A stretch of 64,000 nucleotides of DNA. Source: Areca catechu (Eukaryota; Streptophyta; Magnoliopsida; Arecales; Arecaceae). A program made the translations under genes and the position numbers. The notes under the pieces are model-generated. The model ran no database searches, had not been told where the DNA came from, and saw only the letters and a program-made list of their open reading frames with translations. The DNA lies in assembly GCA_021397845.1 (NCBI GenBank), contig CM038038.1, positions 64,598,748-64,662,747 on the forward strand, written 5' to 3'. Positions 41,242 through 52,340 of this stretch are shown in pieces; position 1 is the stretch's first letter, and the number at the start of each line of letters is the position of its first letter.

Positions 41242-43113
41242 CTATTCACTTTCAGATTCCTCTTTAGATACATTGGTAGGTGTACTAGCACCATACCAAG
41301 AAGCAGGTCTAGGTGGTCTACTAGAGGAAGCATGTGGAGGAGGAGCCCTAGGGTGATGAGAAGTACTAGGAGCCCTAGTAGAAATGGGAGGTGGATCATA
41401 CAAGGGTCTGGTCCTAGCAGTGACCTCCAAGGATCTGACAGTGCCACAGATAGACACTATCTCCATCCAAATTGCTCCCAGCTGTTGCTCCATGTCCTTG
41501 AGGCTAATTGGCACTTTGTTCACTGCCTCCTTCATCTCACCTATTTCTTTCTGCATTGATATAAGCTCAGAAGCTTGGACATTGGCGAATGCCTCAGCTG
41601 ATCCTCGAAGTCTTCCAAGCTCCAACCTGATGATCCCAATGCCTCTAGTATAATCATCAGCCATACTCCTTGTCTCTGCAATAGTACCTATCTTGCATCT
41701 AAGCTCTCTCAACTCAGTTTGGTATTCATTCAATGTAGTCTCCACGGACTTCAAAATTGCTTCAAAACTTGAAGAGATATAATTCAGGATTGGTTGAAGT
41801 GCTATCTGAGGTGCAGGCCTTGAAGCTTCCATGGCTTCAACCTTTCCTTGAAGACTTGAAACATGCTCTTCCAGTTTGTCCAATCTGTTGTCCACTGACT
41901 TTTTCAAATCACTAAATAAAGAAGTTATTGTACCTGTCAGTGTATCTATCAAGCTTCTTATCTGTTCTTCAATCTGAACTTGAATGATTTGAGGTTGTGG
42001 TGCTGCAGAGGGGTAGTCAGGTAAAGGAACATCAGCTGCAGGCAAGTCAAACTCTGGTGCAGGCAAATCAAACTCCACTGCAAGCACATCAAACATAGGA
42101 GAAGGTTCTATAGTCTCCTCAACAGCAGCAGCAGGCTCAGAAATGGGTGTAGAAAAAGTTCCAGCTACTTCTATATTCTCTTCCTCTTCTTCCTCTTCAC
42201 TACTACTTGAGCTGCCTATAGCCCTTACATTTGTACCTTTCTTTCTCCATACTCCTTCCACTTGGAAGTACCCCATCCTCTCTAGAGTTTTGGAGGTGTA
42301 TACATCTGTATGATGCAATTCTAATCCATCTTCACCCTCCAAACTTACTCTATAAGATTTAAATAGTAGGGTAAGCATCATTCCATAGGGTAGACACGAT
42401 TTAGCTTTTCTTACTGTCTCCTTCATTTGCATGATTATAATGTAGGAAAGATTGACCGGAGTTTTCTCTAAAATGTGTTCCATCAAGCATAAATCTTTTT
42501 CACTCATACAGTCAAATCTTCAGGTTCTTTGCAAGAAAATTTTACAAATAAAGTTGTAAAGCAATCTCATTTCCAGTGACAGGGTGTTAGCAAAAAGTGT
42601 ACCAATTCCTCCAACATCTTCTTTATTCAGTATTGTTCTTAGAGTCTTCTCTCTATTGTCAATTACTAGAAACTTCACTCCCTTTGAAGGTAAGTCCAAT
42701 ACACCTTGTAAAAATTCCTCATTGACTACAATCCTCTTTCCTTTTACAGTGGACTCCACATGATTAGTTTCCAATCTTAAATTTTCATAAAAACTTCTAA
42801 CCAGAGAGGGATAGGTCTTTTCATTCAAAGAACAAAATTTTCTCCACCCTTGATCTTCAATTAAATCTCCTATTTTTAACCCAATGCCTTTAATAAACTC
42901 AAAGTTAATGTGGCGGCCAGAGGTTATCGGATGCGTAGACATTGAAGGCACTTGGCTAGGAGCGGTTGGAGAATCTCTTACGGCTTCCTCTGCAAATTCT
43001 TCACTGTGGACGGTGCTACTTGGCTCTTCTAGCCGCCTTTTGGACCTTCTTTCCTTTTCAACTGATGGAGCAGCCCTAACGGAGCGTTTACCCATTGTAC
43101 GCTTGTGTGCCAT
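41242..43113 (-). pseudogene. Element D env-like protein (one in-frame stop)
   Basis: A minus-strand frame from MAHKRTMGKRSVRAAPS to 41242, about 623 codons, interrupted only by a TGA at 42520-42522; the two halves are in the same frame. Residues 65-200 (INFEFIKGIGLKIGDLIED, QGWRKFCSLNEKTYP, VRSFYENL, EEFLQGVLDLP) resemble the domain catalogued as 'putative plant transposon protein', found after pol in Sireviruses. Then come a CLPYGMMLTLLF block, an acidic Ser/Glu stretch, several amphipathic segments likely to form coiled coils (about 350-560), and a Pro/Ser/His-rich tail ending KEESESE. No signal peptide or transmembrane helix is evident. Its function is unknown. Confidence 0.8.
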
Positions 43114-43274
43114 TGCTAGGAAAGATAGAAAATTGGAATATTGGAATCCTTGGAAGGGAGATAGAGGTCTTTGGAGTTGGTTTTGGAGATGAATGAACCG
43201 TTAGAGAAGACAACATAAAGGTTAAATGGTTCGGTGAAGAGTTTATAACCCTAAGCAAAACACTTCGGCACGAA

Positions 43275-43447
43275 ATTCCAGTTGACTCAAGTAGCCCTAA
43301 AAAGGCTCGAGTCGGCTCGGCCAGAGCTCTCCTAAAACCATCAGAAGATCTAGTCGACTAAAAACTGCTCGAGACGGCTAGGCCAGAACTCGCTCAAAAC
43401 TCTCAGAAAATCCAGTCGACTCGGATTAAGATCCAGTTGACTCGAAC
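43275..43447. repeat. GTCGACTCGG-type units between pol and env-like frame of D
   Basis: Several copies of CAGTTGACTCGA, GAGTCGGCTCGG, AGTCGACTCGG and similar. They match the units in D's own LTR array although this is internal sequence. The surrounding 43114-43647 has no gene. Confidence 0.65.
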
Positions 43448-43647
43448 AGAGAAAATAGAGTTTTGAAAAAATTGATCACAAATTAGAAAGATTTTGAACA
43501 GAATCTCAAAGGAGATTAAGGCTCAATAAAGTAGAATAAATTGAGGAGGTTCTCTAGATGAAATTCCTTAGATTTGAAGGAATTAGGTTAGAGAATTTAG
43601 AAAGGATCGCAAAGTCCTAATTCACTCCTAATTAGCTCAAATCTATC

Positions 43648-46600
43648 TTAATTGAGTGGCTTAGTGAATATGTCAGCTAATTGACCTTCAGTAAGAACAA
43701 AATCAAGCATAATATCACCATTTGAAACATGATCTCTAATAAAATGATGTCTAATTTCAATGTGCTTGGTTCTAGAGTGTTGAATTGGATTCTTTGTCAA
43801 ATTGATAGCACTTGTATTATCACATTTAATTGGAATTTTAGATTGTGATACTCCAAAGTCTTCTAATTGTTGTTTAAACCACAACACTTGAGCACAACAA
43901 CTACCAGCAGCCATATACTCAGCCTCAGCTGTGGACAAGGCTACAGAGTTTTGCTTCTTACAGTACCATGAAATTAAATTCAACCCTAGAAATTGGCATG
44001 TACCGCTAGTGCTTTTTCTATCTATTTTACAACCAGCATAATCAGCATCAAAGAATCCAATCAAATTCAAAGTAGAATGTTTAGAATACCAAATTCCTAA
44101 ATTACTTGTTCCTCTCAAATATTTAATTATTCTTTTTACAGCAAGCATATGTGTTTCTTTTGGTGATGACTGAAATCTAGTACACACACATACACTATAT
44201 AATATGTCAGGTCTACTTGCAGTCAAACACAATAAGGACCCGATCATACCTCTATATAGCTTTTGGTCAACATTGGATCCATTCTCATCTTTGTCCAATT
44301 TGGAAGCTGGGCTCATGGGTGTGCTCATTGATTTGCTACTCTCCATACCAAACTTTTTGATGATTTCAGTGATGTATTTGGCTTGGTTGATGAAGATGCC
44401 TTCCTTTGTTTGTTTTACTTGAAGTCCAAGGAAGTAGTTCAGCTCGCCCATTAAGCTCATTTCAAATTCTCCCTGCATAAGCTTAGCAAATTCTTTACAT
44501 AGAGTTTCGTTAGTTGCACCAAAGATGATATCATCAACATATATTTGTACAACAAGATGTCATTATTTTTCTTTTTGATAAATAGAGTTTTGTCTACATT
44601 ACCTCTTGAAAAATCATTTTCAATTAAGAAAGTGCTAAGTCTATCATACCAGGCTCTAGGTGCTTGTTTCAAACCATACAATGCTTTGTTTAATTTAAAT
44701 ACATGATTTTGAAAAGTATGATTTTCAAAACCTGGTGGTTGTTCCACAAAAACTTGTTCAGAGATAAAACCATTAAGAAATACACTTTTTACATCCATTT
44801 GAAAGAGTTTAAAGTTCATGTAGCAAGCAAATGCAAGTAGTAATTTAATGGCTTCTAGTCTTGCTACGGATGCATAAGTTTCATCAAAATCAATACCTTC
44901 TTCTTGGTTATATCCCTTAGCCATTAATCTAGCTTTATTTCTTATAATGTTTCCTTCCTCATCTAATTTATTCTTATAGACCCATTTGGTTCCTATTATT
45001 GGATGGTCAGTAGATCTATCTACAAGTGTCCATACCTTATTTCTTTCAAACTGGTTTAATTCTTCATGCATTGCCATCATCCAGTTTGGGTCAGTCTCAG
45101 CCTCTTCTAAGCTATGGGGTTCTATTTGTGACACAAAGACTAGGTAATCATGTGCATCCTTATGTGTGGCCCTAGTCCTAACACCATGTGAAGGATCTCC
45201 TATTATTAATTCTTTAGGGTAAGATGTAACATACCTCCAATCCCTTGGTAGATCGGTGTGATCCTTACTTACCATTTCTGCTCCATCTTGAGTGTCTTTG
45301 TCTTGAATGCTCAAGTCATCCATTCCTTTTTGCAATGTACATGCATCATTATCTATGCACTCTTCTTATCTAGAAGGTGTAGGGTTAGTTTCAATAAATA
45401 CAACGTGAATTGACTCTTCAACAGTAAGAGCTCTTTTGTTGAAAACCCTAAATGCTTTGCTATATAATGAATAACCTAGGAAAATTGCATCATCAACTTT
45501 AGAATCAAATTTTCCTAAATTATCTTTTTCATTATTATGCACAAAGCATTTGCATCCAAACACATGAAAATAACTAATATTGAGTTTTTTATCATTCCAA
45601 AGCTCATAGGGGGTTTTCTTTAAGATAGGATGGATCAAAATGCAGTTTAAAATATAACATGCAGTGTTCACCGCTTTTGCCCAAAAGTACTTTGGAAGAT
45701 TGCCTTCACACAACATTGTGCAAGCCATTTCTTCTAATGTCCGATTTTTCCTCTCTACAACACCATTTTGTTGTGGTGTTCTAGGAGCGGAAAAGTTGTG
45801 ATCAATTCCAAATTTAGTATAATAATCTTCAAAAAATTGATTTTCAAATTTAGTTCCATGATCACTTCTAATTGAAATCAAAGATAAGTTCTTTTGATTT
45901 GAAACCTTTTTATAAAATTTTCTGAAAACATGAAAAGTTTCATCTTTCGAAGTAATAAACAAAATCCAAGTAAATCTCAAAAAATTATCTACTATCATAA
46001 GTGCATATTTCATACCTCCTAGGCTTGTGGTCCTAGTAGGTCTGAAAAGATCCATATGAAGTAGTTCAAGTGGTCTTGTTGTAGAAACTATATTCTTTGA
46101 TTTAAAACTCCCCTAGTTTGTTTACCCATTTGGCATGCATCACAAACATGATTCAAATCAACTTTAAACTTAGGCATGCCTCTAACAAGATTTTTAGAAA
46201 TTAATTTGGCAATAGTATGCATGCTAGCATGACCTAATCATCTATGCCATAGTAAGCCTGACTCTTTGGTCTTAGCATTCATTGCAACTAGACTAGGGCT
46301 ACTTGACATGGCAAGATCATTAAGATCTACCTCATAGATATTTCCGAGTCTATGTCCAATAAACTTATTGCTAGAATCTAAAGAGTTAGTTACTATATAC
46401 ATAGAAGATTCAAAGACAACCTTGAAGCTTTTATCACACAATTGACTTATACTTAAGAGATTATGCTTCAATTTGTCTACTAGCAAAACATTTTCAATAA
46501 AAGTGAAGTGAGTTATTTTGATCTTACCAATACCGATTATTCTCCCTTTGCCATTGTCTCCAAAGGTGACCAAGCCTCCTTCTTTCAATTCAAGGGTGAT

Positions 46601-46670
46601 GAAATGGTCCTTGTCACCCGTCATATGTCTTGAGCAGCCACTGTCTAAGTACCACCTTTTCTTCAATTTT
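43648..46670 (-). pseudogene. Element D pol: protease, integrase, RT, RNase H (broken)
   Basis: Minus strand. Protease WYLDSGCSRHMTGD at 46666; stop TGA near 46238 inside the WHR-LGH zinc region; integrase 46055-45366 with D (MDLFRP), D (SDHGTKF), E (NGVVERKNR); stop TAA at about 45366; RT 45335-44457 (MDVKSVFLNG, LYGLKQAPRAWYDRL). A frameshift near 44560 falls just before the YVDD motif. RNase H 44478-43648 (IGFFDADYAG, STAEAEYMAA, LADIFTKPL). All catalytic blocks are present, but at least two stops and one frameshift break the frame. Length and order are normal for Sirevirus pol. Confidence 0.92.
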
Positions 46671-46734
46671 TGGACTACAAGACATTCCTACAAAATAGTC
46701 AATGAATTCTTTTAGGTACCCAAGCTACCTTGGG

Positions 46735-48594
46735 TCATTGCAGGTCAGCAGAGGTGGTTCCTTTGGGAACCCAAATCTTTCTTACTTTCTTAAGAACATT
46801 TCTTACATTATTGCATTCAAAAGCTTTATGTCCTATTCTTTTACAAACATAGCAAACAACTTTAGAATTTTTGATAGAAACAGAATTTGAAGTTCTAAAA
46901 GTTGATGCACTTGATGCAGATTTTGAACTTTTTGAAATGTATGCATTTTTGCTCAAATTCTTAGGAACATATAATAAAGATTTTGAAGTAGAAATAGTTT
47001 TTGGTGTGGCTGAAACTTTTTGAGATAAAACATTTTGAACATGTGTTTTGGATTTCACAAAAGTAGTTGCTGAAATTCCATTCACAAAAGAAGTTTTAAA
47101 ACTGATTCCAGCTTTATTTCCTGAAATTCGTTGTTCTTTTAAAATTAACTTAAGCTTATTTGAAGATAAAGTGAGTTTTTCAACTAAAGGCTTGAGTCTT
47201 GTAACATCCTTTTTCAATTCATTATTTTTAGCAAGTAAATCATTGTTTTTCTTTTCACAAAAAAGATTTTCATTTTTCAGCTTTTCAAATTTTTTATAAA
47301 AGTCATGCAATTCTTTTTGTAATAAAATATTCTTTTCTGAAATTTCATCCTTTTGTTTGAGTAAAGAGTCATTCATATTTTTTAATGATTTTATCTTTAC
47401 TCCAGCTTTCTTAAATTCAGAAAGTAAGTCATGAAAAGCAAAATTTAATTCATCGAAAGTAAATTCAGTGCAATTGTTAAGGGATGCTACCTCATCTTCG
47501 AGACCCATTAAGCAAAGATTTGCAGTCTTGGTGGTCTCTTCTTCTTCAGATGACGATGAGTCTTCACTGTCAGACCATGTGGCAACCATGGCTTTATTTT
47601 TCTTCTTTTGTTTGAAGGATTTTTTTAATAGTGGATAGTCTGGACGTATATGCCCCGGCTTCTTGCATTCGTAGCATGTGGGGACTACCTCTTTATCTTT
47701 CTCTCTGTCCTTTTCCTTTTTCTTTCCATAATCCTTCCTATGAAATTTCTGGTTGTACCTTCCTTTCTTTCTTCTCATAAATTTTTTGAATCTTCTCACA
47801 ACCATAGCGATGTCATCGTCTTCTAGGTCATCATTGGAGGAGGTGCTTTCTTCTTCAGATTCTTCATCATATCTCTTTGATTTGGAAGCAGCTTTGAAGG
47901 CTATTGTCTTCTTTTTCTTCTGTTCGTCTTCTGTTCTGTGCTACATTATCAGCTCATGGGTGATGAGTGATCCCAGCAGTTCATCCAGTAGCAATGTGTT
48001 TAAATCTTTGGCTTTCTGGATTACAGTTACTTTGGGATCCCATTTGTCGGGCAAAGAATGAAGGATCTTCTAAACTAGATCTGCATTAGAGTATACCCTG
48101 CTAAGACTCTTTAAGCCATTAATAATATCTGTAAATCTAGAGAACATGGCAGAAATTGTTTCAGAAGGTTTCATTTTGAATAATCCATAATTATGAACTA
48201 ATAGATTTATCTTGGAGATTTTCACTTGGGAAGTTCCCTCATGGGTCACTTTGAGTTTATCCAAGATTTCCTTTGCTGAAGAGCAAGTGGAAATTCGGTT
48301 GAACTCGATAGCATCCAAAGCACAATATAATAAATTCATTGCTTTGGCGTTTAATTCTCCCATCTTCATGTCATGATCATCCCAGTCCTCTTCAGGCTTA
48401 GGGATGTCCACGCCATCAATTTTAATTGTGGGAATGTGTGGCCCTTTCAAGATGACCTTTCATAATTGAAAATCTATAGCTTGTATGCAAATCTTCATTC
48501 GTGCTTTCCAATATGAATAATTAGTGCCTGTGAATAGTGGTGGTCTATTTGTTGACTGGCCTTCGGCCAAGGATGTACTCATGGGATGAGCCAT
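46735..48594 (-). pseudogene. Element D gag (three in-frame stops), two zinc knuckles
   Basis: One minus-strand frame from MAHPMSTSLAEGQ at 48594 to 46735, with stops at 48460-48462 (TGA where Trp is expected), 48070-48072 and about 47942 (both TAG). UBN2 Gag core (GTNYSYWKARM, LNAKAMNLLYC, VTHEGTSQVK); first knuckle CYECKKPGHIRPDY has Tyr instead of the last Cys; a Lys/Glu/Asn coiled-coil stretch follows; second knuckle CYVCKRIGHKAFEC is intact. The end at 46735 is followed by pol in a different frame. Structural particle protein, inactive here. Confidence 0.9.
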
Positions 48595-48622
48595 CAATCT
48601 TTACTCAAGTAATCAGAAACAC

Positions 48623-48635
48623 TGCTCTGATACCA
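48623..48635 (-). other. Primer binding site of element D (Met-tRNA type)
   Basis: The minus strand reads TGGTATCAGAGCA, two bases inside the 5' LTR. Confidence 0.93.
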
Positions 48636-48637
48636 GC

Positions 48638-50183
48638 TGTTGCCCAGGTGGCTTTTTCCCAAGAGGGGGGTGAATTGGGAATTACAAAATTTTCGTAAGT
48701 ATGTGCACAAGTAATTCCTTTTAGTGGTTAAGTACTGTGTTAAACAGAGTATAAATGCAGAAGCTAAAAAGTAGATAAAGAACAACACAAACAAGGCAGA
48801 TTTATAGTGGTTCGGAGCAACCCAGCTCCTACGTCCACTATCCAAGTTCACCACTCGGGATTTCCACTATATCCCCCAAACCGGAATACAGTCAGATTAT
48901 TTTACAGGTTCACAATCTCAACCTCTACACTTTGGTTTTTAAAACCAGGCTCACCAAAGAAATCCACACTAGGTTTTTATAGGCTCACCTAGAACCTCTA
49001 TACTTTGGTTTTTGAAAAAGGCACACCAAAGAAACCTACTTGGTTTTTATAACCGGGCTCACCAATAACCCAAATATTTTAAGAATAGAATAAAGAGCAA
49101 CAATAATGACAAACTCTATTATCGGGTGGTTGCCAAGACAGCTCGAGTGAAGCTTTATTGAATGCTCTTCAATGCACTTCAATGGCTTCCTTGCTTTCTT
49201 CTAAAGGTGCTTCAAGCTTCTGGTAAGAGTTGGTGAAGACTTGAAGGCTGACTTCAAAGCTCAAGTGCTCTCACTTCTTTCCTCAATAAGTGTTCGATAA
49301 ATATCCATTAACTCATTCGTCTCTCTAAAGATGTTCTCATACCTTATTTATAGAGACTTCAACTGCCTTCCCTTGATTTTGAGCATTGTAGACCGTTGGG
49401 AGGTGACAGATTACCATTGGAGCACTTTTGGAATTCAAAAATTAGAAACTGGAACTAGCCATTGGAGGTGACCCCGACATTCCAGTCGGCTCGGACAATC
49501 TTCGAGTCGGCTCAGATCAAGTTCGGGTTGACTGGGCTGAACGCCAGTCGGCTAGCTTCCATAGTTGAAAAAATACCTTACTTTGGACGAGTCGGCTAGG
49601 TTGGAAACCAGTCGGCTTGGATCTCATAGGCTCTCAGACCATTCTCAACCAAGTTCTGGATGAGTCGGCTGGGTTGAATTCCAGTCGGCTCAGATCCTTG
49701 AGAATCTCAGAACACTTTCAACTAAGTTCTGGACGGGTCGGCTGGGCCTTGGTGCTAGTCGGCTGGATCTGTGTGCCGGAGAACTTCTTTCCTGTGCCAG
49801 TGCCATAGTCGGCTGGTTCCCCCATCCAGACGGCTCATGATTTGTTCTTCAGCCAGATCAAACTCAATCTTCCAGAACACTTGTCCCAAGCTTTAAAGAC
49901 TTTTTTCAAGGACTTCTTACGATAAATTCAAGAAAAATTGAAGCTTGAAAACTACTAGAAGTAACCCTTTAACTTGATTTACATAGGAATCTTTTGTAGG
50001 GTTCTTCTTTACAAGATTCTAAACACTTTACAACTCAACACAAAGCAATAAAGATTGTAGGATTTAGAAAGTGTGTCAATGTAGTTGTCCTACAAAAACT
50101 TGTCAATCATTTGAAGAGTTGTTAGATAACCAAATGTATGCTCCAATGTTTTGTTATCATCAAAATCACTTTAGGGGTCAACA
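48638..50183 (-). repeat. 5' LTR of element D
   Basis: 1546 bp, TGTTGCCCAGGTGG to GGGGTCAACA. TATTTATA at 49345-49352 (TATAAATA on the minus strand) is the likely TATA box. Array of GTCGGCTCGG-type units at 49480-49830; it has one extra roughly 20-bp unit relative to the 3' LTR. Confidence 0.93.
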
Positions 50184-50616
50184 GGCATGGGGTTACCGGT
50201 TGGAAAAGACTCTGGGTGGAGGGGAATCGGGCACGGAGAAGGGAGGCATCACGGGCATGGGCGTCATGGGCATCATGGGCATGGAGCAGCAGGGGGAGAT
50301 GGACGGCCGACGGTGTCCATCCAATCATCCGGCTTGGCAGCGCGGGGGAGATGGAGGGCCATCAGGGGGGGTTCTCCGATGGTCGGGCATGGCAGAGAGG
50401 GACAAATGGGAAGAAAAAATGAAGAAAAATGGAATTTCTGAAAGTTCTGGGAGGTTGAAGATGACTGGATAGTAGAGGGATAAAATGGGGATAAATATAG
50501 AATAAAATAGGAATAGCAGGGATAGATGAAATAGCTGGAATAAGAAAAATGTAAAATAAAATAAAAAAATTAGGAGAAAAAGAAGAAAACCCGAATGGGT
50601 TTTGATGTCCCCATCA

Positions 50617-50759
50617 TTCCCCTGAGGTGGAAAAAACTCGACTCTGTCGAGTCAGGCTCGCTGCAAAAAATTTTTTTCTCTCTTTTATTTCTTTTCTTTT
50701 TTTCTCTTTTTTTTTTCTTTTTTTTCAACCCTAATCCTAACCCGCTCTGATACCAAAAT
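50617..50759 (-). other. Complete internal region of element E (143 bp)
   Basis: It holds a purine tract on the minus strand next to the 3' LTR (CCACCTCAGGGGAA), the AACTCGACTCTGTCGAGT box, a long T-rich run and primer site TGGTATCAGAGC (50744-50755 on the minus strand). Nothing is coded. Confidence 0.9.
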
Positions 50760-52336
50760 TAATGTGGGACAATGGAGAGGCTATGAAGGAGGATCGAACG
50801 GTGAGCCTAGAAGTCACCTAGATTAGGGTATTCTAATTTTTTTGGATTTTTTTCTCAATGGGTGGTGAAGGAAAAAATGGGGATGGAAGACATGGATCTG
50901 GATCTCGTAGACTTTGGGACTCACCCTAATGAAGAGACCTCTCACCTCTAAGGCATTACACCTTCCTCGATACTTGGAGGCACTAAGAAGAACCTCAAGA
51001 TCATGAGGGGATAAAGAAGATGGAATGGAAAGGGGAATAACTGGACATGACCTCACATCATGTCCTGGGGTTGGGCCTCGCACCCTCTCCTCACGGAGGT
51101 AGAAGAATCACTCTTCCCTGAACAAAAATTTCATTACTCAATTAATTTTTTACAAGAATGATTGGAGCCTATAAAAACACCAAGCCATTTTGAAATTCAA
51201 AATTCAAAAAAAAAAAAAAGGAAAGAAGAGGGACGATATTTATGGAGGAAATTGTGGATCCAATCGAATTCGAATTTAAATTCGAATTTGAATTCAAATT
51301 CAAATTCCTCCTCTGCTCTGAGATCTGTGCTAAAAATTCATTAAGATTTTTGAAGCTTTGAAATTGGATAGCTCTGAAATTCATGTAGCTTAAAAAATCA
51401 TGCAGCTTTTACGTTCGTGCACTACTCTTTGTCTTCTTCAAGAGTAAATGAAAATGGTGTTGCATTTTCAATTTTTCTAGGCTTTCCATCATTTAGCTTT
51501 GTCATTCCATGGACCTCAGAAAATACAACAAGATCCCCATCCTGTATGTGGTTCCTCACTATCAACATCAACCACCGTGAACTCTGGGCCAAAATCACAA
51601 AATACACTCTCAAATAGGCCTTGGACTTCAATTTTAATGAATGCAATTGAAGGCGGCCGACCATGATAGTAATCACCAAACTAAATTGCAGGAATAGGGG
51701 AAGACCAGTGGACTTCGGCAAGCATGGGTGGCCGAGGGGAAGCAAGGGCGAACGGCGGTGCGGGGGAGAGGAGCGCGCCATGGACGGGCGGAGTAGCAGG
51801 GGAGGCACGGCCGGCGGTCGTGGGCACTGGGGATTTGGGCGGGCATGGGGGCGGAGCGGGAGAGCGGGGCAGCGGCCGAGTGGTGGCTGGGCATCGCGGG
51901 AGGCATGGGGTTGCCGGCTGGAAACAACTCCGAGCGGAGGGGCATCGGGCACGGAGAAGGGAGGCATCACGAGCATGGGCATCATGGGTGTCACGGGCAT
52001 GGAGTAGCAGGGGGGAGATGGATGGCCGACGGGGTCCATCCAATCGTCGGGCATGGCAACGCGGGGGAGATGGAGGGCCATCAGCGGGGGTTCTTCGGTG
52101 GTCAGGCGTGGCAGAGAGGGACAAACGGGTAGAAAAAAAGAAGAAAAATGGAGTTTATGAAAGTTCTGGGAGGTTGAAGATGACTGGAATAGCAGACTGA
52201 TAAAATGGGGATAAAGATGGAATAAAATGGGAATAGCAGGGATAGATGGAAAGCTGAAATAAAAAAAATGTAAAATAAAATAAAAAAATCGAGGTGAAAA
52301 CGAAGAAAACCCGGATGGATTTTGATATCCCCATCA
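50760..52336 (-). repeat. 5' LTR of element E
   Basis: 1577 bp; ends TAATGTGGGACA (a mutated TGATG) and ATCCCCATCA on the plus strand. It aligns throughout with the D-interrupted LTR. It carries the second UBA1 fragment, the A/T palindrome and a G/C-rich stretch (51690-52120) with Pro/Met-rich minus frames that I cannot assign. Confidence 0.9.
51425..51689 (-). pseudogene. UBA1: Captured fragment of ubiquitin-activating enzyme E1 (copy in E 5' LTR)
   Basis: The same 265-bp fragment as 38417-38681. The minus strand reads FGDYYHGRPPSIAFIKIEV, FCDFGPEFTVVDVD, EEPHTG, then after the same junction in another frame QDGDLVVFSEVHGM, KLNDGKPRKIENATPF, SFTLEED. A stop replaces the Glu of AIEF at 51681. 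Some positions (GPEFTVV) are closer to UBA1 as I remember it than in the other copy, while the other copy keeps VRGLFGS, so both decayed independently after one capture. Confidence 0.88.
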
Positions 52337-52340
52337 AATC

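Larger units (their letters stand above)
38899..50183 (-). mobile_element. Element D: structurally complete Sirevirus
   Basis: 11,285 bp on the minus strand: 5' LTR 48638-50183, primer site 48623-48635, gag, pol, env-like frame, multiple polypurine tracts, 3' LTR 38899-40422. TSD GGCAC (38894-38898) versus GGCAT (50184-50188), one mismatch; the uninterrupted site is seen in E's other LTR near 51897. LTRs differ by a few percent plus a roughly 20-bp indel, so D is older than B. Gag and pol carry stops and a frameshift; the env-like frame has a single stop. Confidence 0.95.
37741..50616 (-). repeat. 3' LTR of element E, split by element D
   Basis: LTR pieces 37741-38898 and 50189-50616 (D plus one TSD copy removed). 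Plus-strand ends are TGATGCAGGACA and GTCCCCATCA. TATTTTATAGAC near 38150 gives TATAAAATA on the minus strand, a likely TATA box, so in transcript orientation the UBA1 fragment lies upstream of it, in U3. Confidence 0.88.
37741..52336 (-). mobile_element. Element E: non-autonomous LTR element with 143-bp interior and captured UBA1 fragment
   Basis: LTRs 37741-50616 (interrupted by D) and 50760-52336, each about 1.58 kb without D; internal region only 50617-50759. Minus orientation, primer site 50744-50755, TSD AATCT at 37736-37740 and 52337-52341, perfect. The whole element minus D is about 3.3 kb. It encodes no Gag or Pol. Each LTR contains a host-derived UBA1 fragment, a degenerate repeat box and an A/T palindrome. 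Termini and the box by the 3' LTR tie it to F, G and the L/J chromoviruses. Confidence 0.9.

Noticed and set aside
40423..50183. Calling D's env-like frame a true viral envelope gene
   Set aside because: No signal peptide, membrane anchor or cleavage site is visible; it only holds the position of env.
51169..51384. Asn/Ser-rich frame (LNSNSNLNSNS) as a prion-like protein
   Set aside because: It is the translation of the GAATTT/AAATTC iteration in E's LTR; it is not conserved in the other LTR.
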